The notes under the pieces: model-generated
The model's input: the letters and a program-made list of their open reading frames with translations, nothing else
What the model was told of the DNA's origin: nothing
Database searches by the model: none
Source of the DNA: Megasphaera sp.
GTDB taxonomy: Bacteria; Bacillota; Negativicutes; Veillonellales; Megasphaeraceae
Reading direction: 5' to 3'
DNA: 36,139 bases
Assembly (NCBI GenBank): GCA_022649055.1
Contig: JALCNL010000013.1
Coordinates: 1-36,139 of the forward strand
Shown here: positions 1-8,443 of the stretch, piece by piece
How the letters are laid out: each line of letters opens with the position of its first letter
How positions within the stretch are numbered: the first letter of the stretch is position 1
Position numbers and translations under genes: made by a program

Positions 1-917
1 TGACCGGTAACACCATTAACGGCAACATGATCACGTTCAATTTCATCTACAGTAATGTTACTAAAATCAGCTACTACATCAGGTGTAATATATTTTGATG
101 GATCGTGGATTTCATACATAAGCTGTTCTTTAACAGACTGTGGTGTAACTAAACCACCGGTATTACGTGTCTTAGTCAGAACCAATTTTCCCGGTTCACT
201 GATTTCAGCAATCGGATACCCGAGAAATTCCGGCCGTGGCACATTGCGCCAATCATAATCATAGTTGCCGCCAGTTGCCTGGGCTCCGCATTCACATAAG
301 TGACCTGCCAAAATTCCTGTTGCTTTAGCTGTCCAATCATCTTTTTTCCAGCCAAATTCATGAATAAGGGGAGCTTCAAACATAGCGGTATCCGTGGACC
401 GTCCCAAAATAATAATATCTGCGCCGCCTTCCAAGCATTCCAGAATAGGTTCCACTCCATAGTATACATTGGCATTTACCATATTGGGAAGAATTCGATC
501 AATATGTTCGTCCGTATCCATATGAGCCATGGAAATTCCCTGTGCCCGCAGTTTAGGAATGATATCCTTGACATCATCGCCAAGAACATAACCCACTTTC
601 ATGTGCAGACCACTTTCTTTAATGGCTTCTTTTACTTTTTCTACACATGACTTTACATTCATACCACCGGCATTCGTAATAACTTTTGTTCCTTTTTCTT
701 TTAAATCAGGAAGCATGCTTTTTAACGCTGTAATAAAATCACGCGCATATCCTGCTTCCGGACGTCTTTCCTGCTGTCGGCGCATAATGGATAATGTAAG
801 TTCCGCCAAATAATCACAGGCAATATAATCGACATTGTCCTGTTTTGCCATGGTAATCGGCGCATCGTTCAAATCGCCCCAGAACCCTTGACCGCCACCA
901 ATTCTGATTGTTTTCAT
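1..917 (-). CDS. AtuA-family (DUF1446) acyclic terpene utilisation-like protein, 3' end missing
   Basis: The reading frame opens at 917 (MKTIRIGGGQGFWGDLND) after an AGAGG ribosome site and runs uninterrupted off the left edge, giving 305 codons. The GGGQGFWGD start, the 'VITNAGGMN' segment, the 'VGYVLGDDV' segment and 'ADIIILGRSTDTA' are typical of the AtuA N-terminal domain (DUF1446). The family is named for acyclic terpene catabolism in Pseudomonas. Many anaerobe members sit in organic-acid gene clusters and their reaction is unknown, so terpene use should not be assumed. The gene lies downstream of, and on the same strand as, a sigma54 activator gene, with a sigma54-like promoter in the gap. 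It is probably the first gene of a substrate-induced operon that continues beyond the window. Family call firm, function open. Confidence 0.85.
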   Translation of the reverse strand, partial: MKTIRIGGGQGFWGDLNDAPITMAKQDNVDYIACDYLAELTLSIMRRQQERRPEAGYARDFITALKSMLPDLKEKGTKVITNAGGMNVKSCVEKVKEAIKESGLHMKVGYVLGDDVKDIIPKLRAQGISMAHMDTDEHIDRILPNMVNANVYYGVEPILECLEGGADIIILGRSTDTAMFEAPLIHEFGWKKDDWTAKATGILAGHLCECGAQATGGNYDYDWRNVPRPEFLGYPIAEISEPGKLVLTKTRNTGGLVTPQSVKEQLMYEIHDPSKYITPDVVADFSNITVDEIERDHVAVNGVTG

Positions 918-960
918 GCTGATAACCTCTTTTCTCAAATTAAGTCTACATCATTTTTAT

Positions 961-980
961 ATGAAATTATCATGCCAATT
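961..980 (-). promoter_or_regulatory. candidate sigma54 (-24/-12) promoter of the AtuA gene
   Basis: On the minus strand the bases read TTGGCATG-ATAA-TTTCA. The -24 GG is intact (975-976), and ten bases separate it from the -12 pair (963-964), which reads TC instead of the usual GC. Transcription would start near 951, leaving a leader of about 35 bases that contains the AGAGG ribosome site. The gene just upstream encodes a sigma54 activator, which supports the call. The imperfect -12 element is the main doubt. Confidence 0.5.
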
Positions 981-1096
981 ATATACATGAATTAATGTAA
1001 TATTTTATAGACTTAGTATTCATCTTATTTTTACTTAAAAAATGGCAAAAAATATCCCTTGACCGCTTGTTTACACTGTGTATACGGCCAAGAGAT

Positions 1097-1115
1097 ATGT
1101 ATACTTATTATACAT
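1097..1115. promoter_or_regulatory. inverted repeat, candidate activator-binding site (UAS)
   Basis: A perfect dyad ATGTATA-CTTAT-TATACAT lies about 130 bp upstream of the -12 element of the AtuA promoter, a normal distance for a sigma54 enhancer site. Related half-sites (GTTTAC, GTATAC) occur at 1068-1084 and 1119-1136, so there may be several sites. It sits directly after the stop codon of the activator gene. The role is inferred from position and symmetry. Confidence 0.45.
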
Positions 1116-1123
1116 AATATTGT

Positions 1124-2566
1124 TTACTTTGTATATATTTCATTGTCAAATCCATATAACTTCCATTTTTTATAAAAAGTGCGCCGACTGATTCCCAACA
1201 CGTTCATCGCTTTAGTTTTATTACCGCCTGTTTCCAAAAGTGCCTGCCGCATTCGTTCCCGTTCCATATTTTGTATATCATTCTTTAACCCTTGGACAGG
1301 TCGCAAGGGTATAGATATCTGAGATACTTTCGATAAAGTTTCTGTTGCTTCAGAAATTCCATTTTGTATATCTTCCGGTAAATCTTGTATCTGCAATTGC
1401 CGTGTTTTGCAAACAATAACAGCATATTCAATACAACTTTCCAATTGACGTACATTACCAAACCAAGGAACTTTCTGCAAATGACCGGCTGCTTCTTTTC
1501 CTAAATACACTTGTTTCCCATATTTATCATTAAATTTACGAATAAAATATTCTGCCAGAAGTAAAATATCACCGCGTCTTTCCCGCAACGGAGGTATCAC
1601 AATTTTAAAGGTATTAAGGCGGAAATATAAGTCTTCTCGAAATTTTCCTTCTTGTACCATTTGTTTTAAATCACGGTTGGTCGCAGCTATCACTCTTACG
1701 TCTACAACGTCCGCATAATCCGAACCAATTTTTTGAATTTCACCCGATTGCAATACTCGTAAAAGTTTAGACTGCATAAACAAAGGCATTTCTCCTATTT
1801 CATCGAGAAAAATCGTTCCCTTATGGGCAAGTTCAAATTTACCGATTTTGCCGTTTTTTGACGCTCCTGTAAATGATCCTGAAGTATACCCAAATAATTC
1901 ACTCTCAAAAAGACTTTCAGGAATCGCCGAACAATTCAAATTCACAAAAGGCTGACGGCGGGAACCACTAATACTTAATATTGCATTAACAATAACTTCT
2001 TTACCTGTACCGCTTTCTCCTTCAATCAGTACTGTCGCATCTGTAGGCGCTACTGTTTTAGCTAATTGCAGACAATGAAGAAATTTTTCATCCCGTCCAA
2101 TGACATGTGAAAATTCCGGCGGTATCGTCATATTTTCCACAGATACGGCATTAAATATGGACTTGCTGAGGCGCTGCGCCTTTTTCAATTCACGACTGAT
2201 CATATATACCTCGGTCATATCTTTGAAAACAGAAATAGCACCAATAAGTATAGTATCACTAATAATAGGCGTAATATTAGCAAGTATCCGCTTACTGCGG
2301 GATTTTACCTGCACAAGTGCATTAACGCGCGGTTTTTTATCCCGCAGCGAGTCCAATATAATCGCATCCGGTTCAATTTCGCTCATCAACTTATTCATGG
2401 CTTTTTCCCGCCGGACCTGTAAAATTCTCAAATAGGCATCATTCAAATATATAATTCGTGAACTGCTGTCAACGATAACGACTCCATCGCGAACACTGTC
2501 TAATGCCTCTAACATCAGCTGCTGTGTAATACTATTCAGTCCTTGACTTCTCATCATTTTTTTCAC
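1124..2566 (-). CDS. sigma54-dependent activator with PAS, AAA+ and Fis-type HTH domains
   Basis: A bacterial enhancer-binding protein of about 480 residues. An N-terminal PAS domain (about 15-125, 'DGVVIVDSSSRIIYLNDAYL') is followed by the AAA+ domain with Walker A GESGTGKE (about 183), the sigma54-contact loop GSFTGA (a variant of GAFTGA), Walker B 'GTIFLDEIGEM', an arginine-finger region 'LYFRLNTFKIVIPPLRER', and a C-terminal Fis-like HTH ('GGNKTKAMNVLGISRRTFYKK'). The PAS domain rather than a receiver domain suggests a small-molecule signal. The frame opens with GTG at 2566; ATG at 2557 or 2554 is also possible because the Shine-Dalgarno is weak. It starts 12 bases after the yhaN stop, so it is probably co-transcribed with it. 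The likely target is the AtuA promoter next door. Confidence 0.9.
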   Translation of the reverse strand: MKKMMRSQGLNSITQQLMLEALDSVRDGVVIVDSSSRIIYLNDAYLRILQVRREKAMNKLMSEIEPDAIILDSLRDKKPRVNALVQVKSRSKRILANITPIISDTILIGAISVFKDMTEVYMISRELKKAQRLSKSIFNAVSVENMTIPPEFSHVIGRDEKFLHCLQLAKTVAPTDATVLIEGESGTGKEVIVNAILSISGSRRQPFVNLNCSAIPESLFESELFGYTSGSFTGASKNGKIGKFELAHKGTIFLDEIGEMPLFMQSKLLRVLQSGEIQKIGSDYADVVDVRVIAATNRDLKQMVQEGKFREDLYFRLNTFKIVIPPLRERRGDILLLAEYFIRKFNDKYGKQVYLGKEAAGHLQKVPWFGNVRQLESCIEYAVIVCKTRQLQIQDLPEDIQNGISEATETLSKVSQISIPLRPVQGLKNDIQNMERERMRQALLETGGNKTKAMNVLGISRRTFYKKWKLYGFDNEIYTK

Positions 2567-2578
2567 CCATCTTTATTG

Positions 2579-5569
2579 TCAAACCGGATTAATGATTCCT
2601 TGTTCGATTTCAAAGAGATGAACCGTATCTGTTTCTCCCGATAGCTCCTGTTGCACTTGCTGCGCAATTTCGCGTGTTTCATTTGAACAAGTAAACAAAA
2701 ATATTTGTTCCTTTTTTCCCAAATCCGCAAGAAAACGCATTGCTTCTTTTTGCCGTTGTTCATCAAATCGAACAAGAATATCATCCAAAATCAACGGCAT
2801 CGGCTCTATTTGCTGTGCAAACGCCATAGCCAAACCAATGCGAATAGCTAAATAAATTTGATCACCTAAACCACTACTCCATTGTTTTTCCGGAATGCGC
2901 CGTTGATTTTCATCAATAGCAAAAAGCTGTCTTCCGTCAAAAGTAGCTTGCAATGTATACCGCCCTTGCGTCATAAGACGGAGGTATTCACCCGCATTGC
3001 GAATAACCAATGGCTGGCGAACTTTTTCATAATACGTTTGTGCCTCTCCTAAGATATACTGTGCATACATCATTGTCAGCCAAACATCAATTTTCCCATC
3101 CAGAAGTGTTTTCCTGTTTTCTTTTTCCTGGAGCATTTTGCTGTAAGTATCGCTTTTGGCCATTTGGCTAAGTCGTTCAACAATACTTCCGCGCCGTTCG
3201 GCAATAGCTGCCAGCTGCTTTTCAGCTTCGGCAATCGAGCCTTCACATTGAGATATCTGCTGTTTCCAGTATTTCATATCATGCACCTTAAGTTCTCGCC
3301 GTAAATCACTGAGATTCTTATCATTCTTGGCAATAAGGCGGATATGTGCTTCAGATTGTTCATACACTTCTTTATATTGATGAAATTGTCGAAACTTTAA
3401 TATCTTGCTGCGAAAATCTCCCTCCGAACGGGCTCCGGCAGCCTGCATTAATTCCCGCTGTTGATGAACCCGTACTTCCTTATCTTTTATCCAACGGGCA
3501 ATCTGGTCTTCCCTATCCCGCTGTTGCTTATCTTGTTCTTTAGCAACTTCTGCCTGAATCCGAATATCCTGCCAGCGGCGATACATGGTCTCTATACTTT
3601 GCGGTGTAACTGGTTCAGACACATGGATTTCTCGGAATATCTGTTCAGCATCATCCACTAATTGAGAGATTATTTTTTTCCAATTTTCCTGCTGTCCCAT
3701 CCAATCCTGATACTCTTTAGTGATAGTAAGCCATTTTTCCCAACAGTCCTTTGCAGCGGGGACCTGGGATGCCTCCAAATTTATTAAACCGCTTATTTGC
3801 TGCCATTTAGACCAGCGTTGTTCACTATCTGCCAAATTGCTTCGGCATATTTTCCCCTCATCCTGCCATTTTTTTACCATCGAATCATATATCACTTGCT
3901 GTTGTTTTTCCCATTCTCCTTTTGTTTCCCGTGTTTTCCAATCCATATACTGCTTGCGAACTTTATCCAAGCGAGTATCCCATATAATGTTATCACTATC
4001 TTCCGGAACAGTAATTCCGGCTTTTTCCGCCAGTGCTGAAATATGTCCATGCAAATATTCCAACCTGCCTCGTAATTCTCCTATCTTTTCAGGAGCCCTG
4101 TTTGTACGCATATTTTGTTTCCAGAAGGCCCCAGCAGCCAGTACACCACAAATACCGGAACCGATGTATCCCGCAGTTTGATCTAATCCGTATAAAATAA
4201 CACCAGCAGCTAAAGCAGCCGCAGCTAATACCAATAAAATTCCAAACCATAAAAAAGCTCTTGACGTTTCTACCGGCTCCTCCTGCAGCCATGTTAATTG
4301 TTCCTTAAGCTTGTCTTGTTCTATCAAATCCTGCTGAATATGATTCACTGTCGAACCAATTTCCTGCCACTCTTCTTTTGTCCGTTCAGAACTACTTTTA
4401 TCATCCGCAGGCAAATCCACACCCACATTTTTAGGCTTGGCAGCTTCCCATTTCTCCTGTTCTTGACGATACAGAGCCACATCCGTAGCCAATGCCTTTC
4501 CCGTTTCCCAATCAATGCCACGAAAAATATCATTGCCTCCAGTCCAGCCATCCATAGACATTTTCAGTTGTTTTATTTCTGACTTCCAAGTAGCTTCTTT
4601 TTGTTGAGAATTGGTAATTTCTTCTTCTCCTTGTTTCCATTGCGGAATTTGACGAAAAAGATTCTCCAGCTGATCTCCACAAGCAATCCACCGATTCCAT
4701 TCTTCTTTATACGCAGAATTTTTCTGCGAAGTGTCTTCAAGCTGTTTTATTTGACCATCAATTTCACTAATTTTAGTTTCCAATTCTTTCCAACGCTGCG
4801 CTCCGTTTTCCGGAAACTGCGAAACTTCTGCTAACGACTGCATATGCACCAATGCATCTTGCCCCTGTTTATAAACCTCCCACGCTGCAATCGGCATAGA
4901 AATCTTTTCTATTTGATGTTTTGTTTCAGTAATACTGATACGTATACGATTTTCTTCTTCATGTGTTTCCTGTTCCTTCGCTTGTAAATCGGCAAATTCT
5001 GTTTCTTCATAAGCTAAAGAATAAATATGCTGATCATACTCTTTCTGTTCATTCAGAAGAACATTGACAGGTTTTTTCCCCTGCGGTGATGCCACAAAAA
5101 TATCTCCCATAAGACGAATCAAATCGCGCCGAGTCACCCCCATGCGTACGCCGCCTTCAACACTGAAAAAATGGCTTCGAACTTCATCATTAGATAATAT
5201 TTTAAATCCCTGCAAATCTTCCAATCCCATCGCAAATATTTTGTCATAGGTCTGACGGTCCAAACCATGCCACCATAAATTAGAAGGTTCTTCATGCATG
5301 GTATCATCACCAGTAGAAATATACGACTCTTTTTCATTACGATAAATTCGATATTCCCGTCCATTCATACGGCGTATGTCCATATGACCGTATAGGCCCT
5401 GCCAATCGCCGCGCAAATATCCAAAAAACATAGACCGTACATATTTCATAAGAGTCGTCTTACCACTTTCATTCTGTCCATGCATAACAATAAGTCCGTT
5501 TTCCGGTGGATTCCAAGTAATATTATGATAAATTCCAAAATCTTCCAAATCCATTTGTATAATTTTCAT
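2579..5569 (-). CDS. yhaN: YhaN-like SMC/SbcC-type ATPase with central membrane hairpin
   Basis: A 996-residue ATPase. The N-terminus has a Walker A motif, GQNESGKTT (about 31-39), in the AAA_27/YhaN setting ('MKIIQMDLEDFGIYHN'). Long Gln/Lys/Glu-rich coiled-coil stretches flank two hydrophobic segments at about residues 437-485 ('FLWFGILLVLAAAALAAGV', 'GYIGSGICGVLAAGAFW'). The C-terminus has an ABC-like signature region ('WSSGLGDQIYLAIRIGLAMA') and Walker B 'MPLILDDILVRFDE'. YhaN partners the YhaO metallophosphoesterase in a membrane-associated SbcCD-like pair thought to act in DNA processing. It starts 5 bases after the yhaO stop, with AGAAGAGGATAA as ribosome site, so the two are translationally close. 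Length matches the Bacillus family (about 960). Confidence 0.9.
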   Translation of the reverse strand: MKIIQMDLEDFGIYHNITWNPPENGLIVMHGQNESGKTTLMKYVRSMFFGYLRGDWQGLYGHMDIRRMNGREYRIYRNEKESYISTGDDTMHEEPSNLWWHGLDRQTYDKIFAMGLEDLQGFKILSNDEVRSHFFSVEGGVRMGVTRRDLIRLMGDIFVASPQGKKPVNVLLNEQKEYDQHIYSLAYEETEFADLQAKEQETHEEENRIRISITETKHQIEKISMPIAAWEVYKQGQDALVHMQSLAEVSQFPENGAQRWKELETKISEIDGQIKQLEDTSQKNSAYKEEWNRWIACGDQLENLFRQIPQWKQGEEEITNSQQKEATWKSEIKQLKMSMDGWTGGNDIFRGIDWETGKALATDVALYRQEQEKWEAAKPKNVGVDLPADDKSSSERTKEEWQEIGSTVNHIQQDLIEQDKLKEQLTWLQEEPVETSRAFLWFGILLVLAAAALAAGVILYGLDQTAGYIGSGICGVLAAGAFWKQNMRTNRAPEKIGELRGRLEYLHGHISALAEKAGITVPEDSDNIIWDTRLDKVRKQYMDWKTRETKGEWEKQQQVIYDSMVKKWQDEGKICRSNLADSEQRWSKWQQISGLINLEASQVPAAKDCWEKWLTITKEYQDWMGQQENWKKIISQLVDDAEQIFREIHVSEPVTPQSIETMYRRWQDIRIQAEVAKEQDKQQRDREDQIARWIKDKEVRVHQQRELMQAAGARSEGDFRSKILKFRQFHQYKEVYEQSEAHIRLIAKNDKNLSDLRRELKVHDMKYWKQQISQCEGSIAEAEKQLAAIAERRGSIVERLSQMAKSDTYSKMLQEKENRKTLLDGKIDVWLTMMYAQYILGEAQTYYEKVRQPLVIRNAGEYLRLMTQGRYTLQATFDGRQLFAIDENQRRIPEKQWSSGLGDQIYLAIRIGLAMAFAQQIEPMPLILDDILVRFDEQRQKEAMRFLADLGKKEQIFLFTCSNETREIAQQVQQELSGETDTVHLFEIEQGIINPV

Positions 5570-5574
5570 GTATA

Positions 5575-6840
5575 TTATCCTCTTCTATCTTCCAATAACC
5601 GCTGCATTCCCAGCCATTTTGCTTTTTCAAAGGCCTCCAAGAGACGACCGTCTGAAATATGCCGGCCATACGTACCAAGGCGTTCAAATTCCGGACGTTT
5701 TTCGAGTATTTCGCGCAACATTTGCAACTTTTCTTCTTGCGGCAGTCCATCTATTTTGTCAGATACATTTAAATAATCACCAACCATGTCTGGTAATTTG
5801 CTGCGTTCTTCCTGATTAATTTTAGGACGAGCCATATTACGAACCCGTTCTACCATGACAAATGCATACTTTCCCTGCTCTTCTTCTCGCCAGCTATCAA
5901 TCCAATATTGAACTGCTTCATCATTATTTATAACTTTGTACATACTGCCTGCGCCGATAAAATTAACCGTCAGAAAAGTTGGTCTGCCAATTTCCTTTCG
6001 TATCTTTTCTTTAGCTAGACGCACGTTTTCTCTAATTTCAGATACAGACTCAATCGTATCGATTGGTACATTGATACTCTCCCAGCGAACAATGCTGGTA
6101 TCTATAAACTGCAGTGACGTTGTTCCATAGGGGCCTACTTCAACATAGTAGCAACCGTGGACACCTGTTTCTGTGCAATCCAACCCCTGTGGACTGCCGC
6201 AGTATACAATCCATGGTTTTTCCTGCAAGACCTGTGGGGTATGAACATGCCCAAGCGCCCAATAATCCATCCCGCTGTCTTTCAAACTATTCAACGTACA
6301 AGGCGCATATGTTGAGTTTTCTCCGCCTACCTGCGTATGCATGAGTCCAATAGCATATTGATCATCCTCGTGGCGGATATACTCTCCGGCAAAGTTGTTT
6401 CTTTCTTCACTATGCGCATAGCTGCGGCCATAAATTTCTGCCCGTTCTTCGCCATCTATAATTAGAGGGATTCGTTCAACTTGTTCAGTGCTAAATACAT
6501 GTACATTCGGCGGCAGCGGAATTTTAGCTTTCCAAGCATCCAGCGGATCATGATTTCCATGAACAGCAAATACTTCTATGCCGTGCTGTCCCAACTTGTG
6601 CAGCAAGCGAACATAATCCAGCTGCGCCGTCAAATTATGTGTTGCGCTGGTATATACATCCCCCGCAATAAGTACAGCATGCACTTGCTTATCAATAGCG
6701 GCCTGAACAATCTTTTGAAATGCTCGAACCGGAGCTTTTCCAATAATACGTTTCCATCTTTCATCGGTAATCATTATATTTTCAAAAGGACTTCCCAAAT
6801 GTAGATCACCGCAATGAATAAACCGTAAACTTGTCGACAT
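5575..6840 (-). CDS. yhaO: YhaO-like metallophosphoesterase (SbcD/Mre11-type nuclease)
   Basis: A 421-residue calcineurin-like phosphoesterase. The metal-site motifs appear in order: 'FIHCGDLHLGSPF' (DxH), 'AVLIAGDVYTS' (GDxY), 'FAVHGNHDPLD' (GNHD), 'IGLMHTQVGG' and 'WALGHVHTPQ' (GHxH). The chosen start is ATG at 6840, which overlaps the upstream MocR stop (TAATG) and is preceded by AGAGGGAG; an in-frame extension to 6864 would lie inside the upstream gene and lacks a ribosome site. It is the nuclease partner expected for the adjacent YhaN ATPase. By family it probably cuts DNA ends or hairpins. The substrate is not known from sequence. Confidence 0.9.
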   Translation of the reverse strand: MSTSLRFIHCGDLHLGSPFENIMITDERWKRIIGKAPVRAFQKIVQAAIDKQVHAVLIAGDVYTSATHNLTAQLDYVRLLHKLGQHGIEVFAVHGNHDPLDAWKAKIPLPPNVHVFSTEQVERIPLIIDGEERAEIYGRSYAHSEERNNFAGEYIRHEDDQYAIGLMHTQVGGENSTYAPCTLNSLKDSGMDYWALGHVHTPQVLQEKPWIVYCGSPQGLDCTETGVHGCYYVEVGPYGTTSLQFIDTSIVRWESINVPIDTIESVSEIRENVRLAKEKIRKEIGRPTFLTVNFIGAGSMYKVINNDEAVQYWIDSWREEEQGKYAFVMVERVRNMARPKINQEERSKLPDMVGDYLNVSDKIDGLPQEEKLQMLREILEKRPEFERLGTYGRHISDGRLLEAFEKAKWLGMQRLLEDRRG

Positions 6841-8234
6841 TAGTCTCCCTCTTTCTTTGCCCACGCATCATGAAGTACCGTAATGGCCTGTTTTAACTTA
6901 TGACTAGGTATCTTTGAAAAGGAAAGAAGAAATTCTTTGCGTTCCTCTTGTTCCTTCGTTTCATAAAAAGCTTGAATCGGCAAAACCCGGCAACCTTTTT
7001 TTTCAGCTCTGTACTGCAATTCTGCCGCAGTATAAGCACTGTTCAAAGTGACTCGGCAATACACCCCTGATACAAGACTGCTGACCTCTATGTCTTTACC
7101 AAACGCACTAAGCAAAAGTGCCTTCATCAAATTGCCTTTTTCTTGATAATCTTTACGTAATCTTCGTACTTGGCGAGCCATTTCTCCACTGCGAATGTAA
7201 GCCGCCAGCACACATTGTTCCGGAACAGATGCCCCTTGACGGAATAACCCGCGCTTTTCGTTATAAAATGCTAATAATCGCGGCGGCAACACCATATAAC
7301 TAAGTCGTACAAAAGACGGAAGTACCTTAGATAAAGAGCCCATATATATGACTCTTCCATGGGTATCTAACCCCTGCAAAGCCGGAACAGGTCTACCATA
7401 ATAACGGAGTTCACTATCATAATCATCTTCTATGATTAACCCATCCATCTTTTCCGCCCACTGCAATAAACGATGCCGCATTCCCGCCGGCATAATGGTA
7501 CCTGTAGGAAATTGATGAGACGGGCTGACATAAACTAATCGAATCCCATTCGTTTCCAACATATCCATATCCATCATACCGTTTTGTACGGAAAAAGGGA
7601 ATATGTCATAACCACTATTGCGAAATATTTCACGCCCCAGTTTAAACCCAGGGTTTTCTACTCCAATACAGGAATAGGAACGAAGTATGTTTGTTAAAAT
7701 TCCGAGCAAAGACGGTGTGCCTGCTCCAATAATGATACTTTCCGCACTTGCATACACACCGCGGGCTTGATAAACGTACTGACTTAAAATTTCTCGTAAT
7801 TCCGGAACCCCCTGCTCATCGTTGCATTGCATCAAATATTCCGGCCGAGAAAGAACATGATTCATGTAGCGGCGCCAGACTTCCAAGGGGAATCGTTCCA
7901 TATCCATATCGCCACTACCAAAATCATACTGAAAAAAGGAACGCTGCGCGGCATCCGGATGGTAAATCGGTTTTTTCTGCCCATCTTCTTTTTCGCTGCC
8001 TAAAAAAGCCACCTCATACCGAGCCTTATTGCGCCTCATAATATACCCTTCACTAGCCAGCTGATAATAGGCTTTTTCAATGGTCATTTTACTGACATCC
8101 ACCGCCTGTGCTAATTCCCGCACAGAAGGAAGCCGATTTCCTGCTTGCATCCGCCGTGATTCGATCTCATCCCGATAATATTCATATATCTGTACATAAT
8201 ATGGTTTTTTAATTGTTTTTTCTATCTGCAGCAT
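6840..8234 (-). CDS. MocR/PdxR-type GntR regulator with aminotransferase-like domain
   Basis: A 464-residue fusion of an N-terminal winged HTH of the GntR family ('RLPSVRELAQAVDVSKMTIEKAYYQLASEGYI', about 30-70) and a class I aminotransferase-like domain. The PLP-binding lysine is in 'YMGSLSKVLPS' (about residue 302) and the 'IIEDDYDSELRYYGRPVPAL' segment is typical of the subfamily. Start ATG 8234 follows GGAG by 7 bases; an upstream in-frame ATG at 8264 has no site. Members often control PLP or amino-acid genes, but no such gene is next to it here. It heads a tight run (TAATG overlap) with yhaO and yhaN. Whether it autoregulates from the 8235-8400 gap is unknown. Confidence 0.88.
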   Translation of the reverse strand: MLQIEKTIKKPYYVQIYEYYRDEIESRRMQAGNRLPSVRELAQAVDVSKMTIEKAYYQLASEGYIMRRNKARYEVAFLGSEKEDGQKKPIYHPDAAQRSFFQYDFGSGDMDMERFPLEVWRRYMNHVLSRPEYLMQCNDEQGVPELREILSQYVYQARGVYASAESIIIGAGTPSLLGILTNILRSYSCIGVENPGFKLGREIFRNSGYDIFPFSVQNGMMDMDMLETNGIRLVYVSPSHQFPTGTIMPAGMRHRLLQWAEKMDGLIIEDDYDSELRYYGRPVPALQGLDTHGRVIYMGSLSKVLPSFVRLSYMVLPPRLLAFYNEKRGLFRQGASVPEQCVLAAYIRSGEMARQVRRLRKDYQEKGNLMKALLLSAFGKDIEVSSLVSGVYCRVTLNSAYTAAELQYRAEKKGCRVLPIQAFYETKEQEERKEFLLSFSKIPSHKLKQAITVLHDAWAKKEGD

Positions 8235-8350
8235 ATCATATCTCCAATTTCCACATACTATCACTTTTCTTTATATTGATATATTATATATTGTACTCAA
8301 AAACTGGCATAGTGAAAAGAGGTAAAACACAAAAAATCTGTACCATTTAA

Positions 8351-8406
8351 TTGTAAACAAAATATATTATTAAAAAGTTGACTAATATTTTTTTTTGCCG
8401 TATACT
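8351..8406 (+). promoter_or_regulatory. bioB promoter overlapped by a BirA-like operator
   Basis: TTGTAAAC (8351-8358) and GTTGACTA (8377-8384) form an imperfect dyad with 18 bases between, matching the layout of known BirA boxes (TTGTAAAC...GTTTACAA). The right half-site overlaps the -35 box TTGACT (8378-8383). With 17 bases to TATACT (8401-8406) this is a good housekeeping promoter. Biotin-dependent repression by BirA binding over the -35 box is therefore expected. The downstream gene is a biotin synthase, which supports the call. Confidence 0.7.
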
Positions 8407-8443
8407 TATCTACAATCTACAAAAAAAGGGGATGGTCACACTT

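Noticed and set aside
3720-4181. 153-codon plus-strand frame inside yhaN
   Set aside because: It is antisense to a strongly conserved coding region and its Ser/Cys/Phe-rich translation is typical of a shadow frame.
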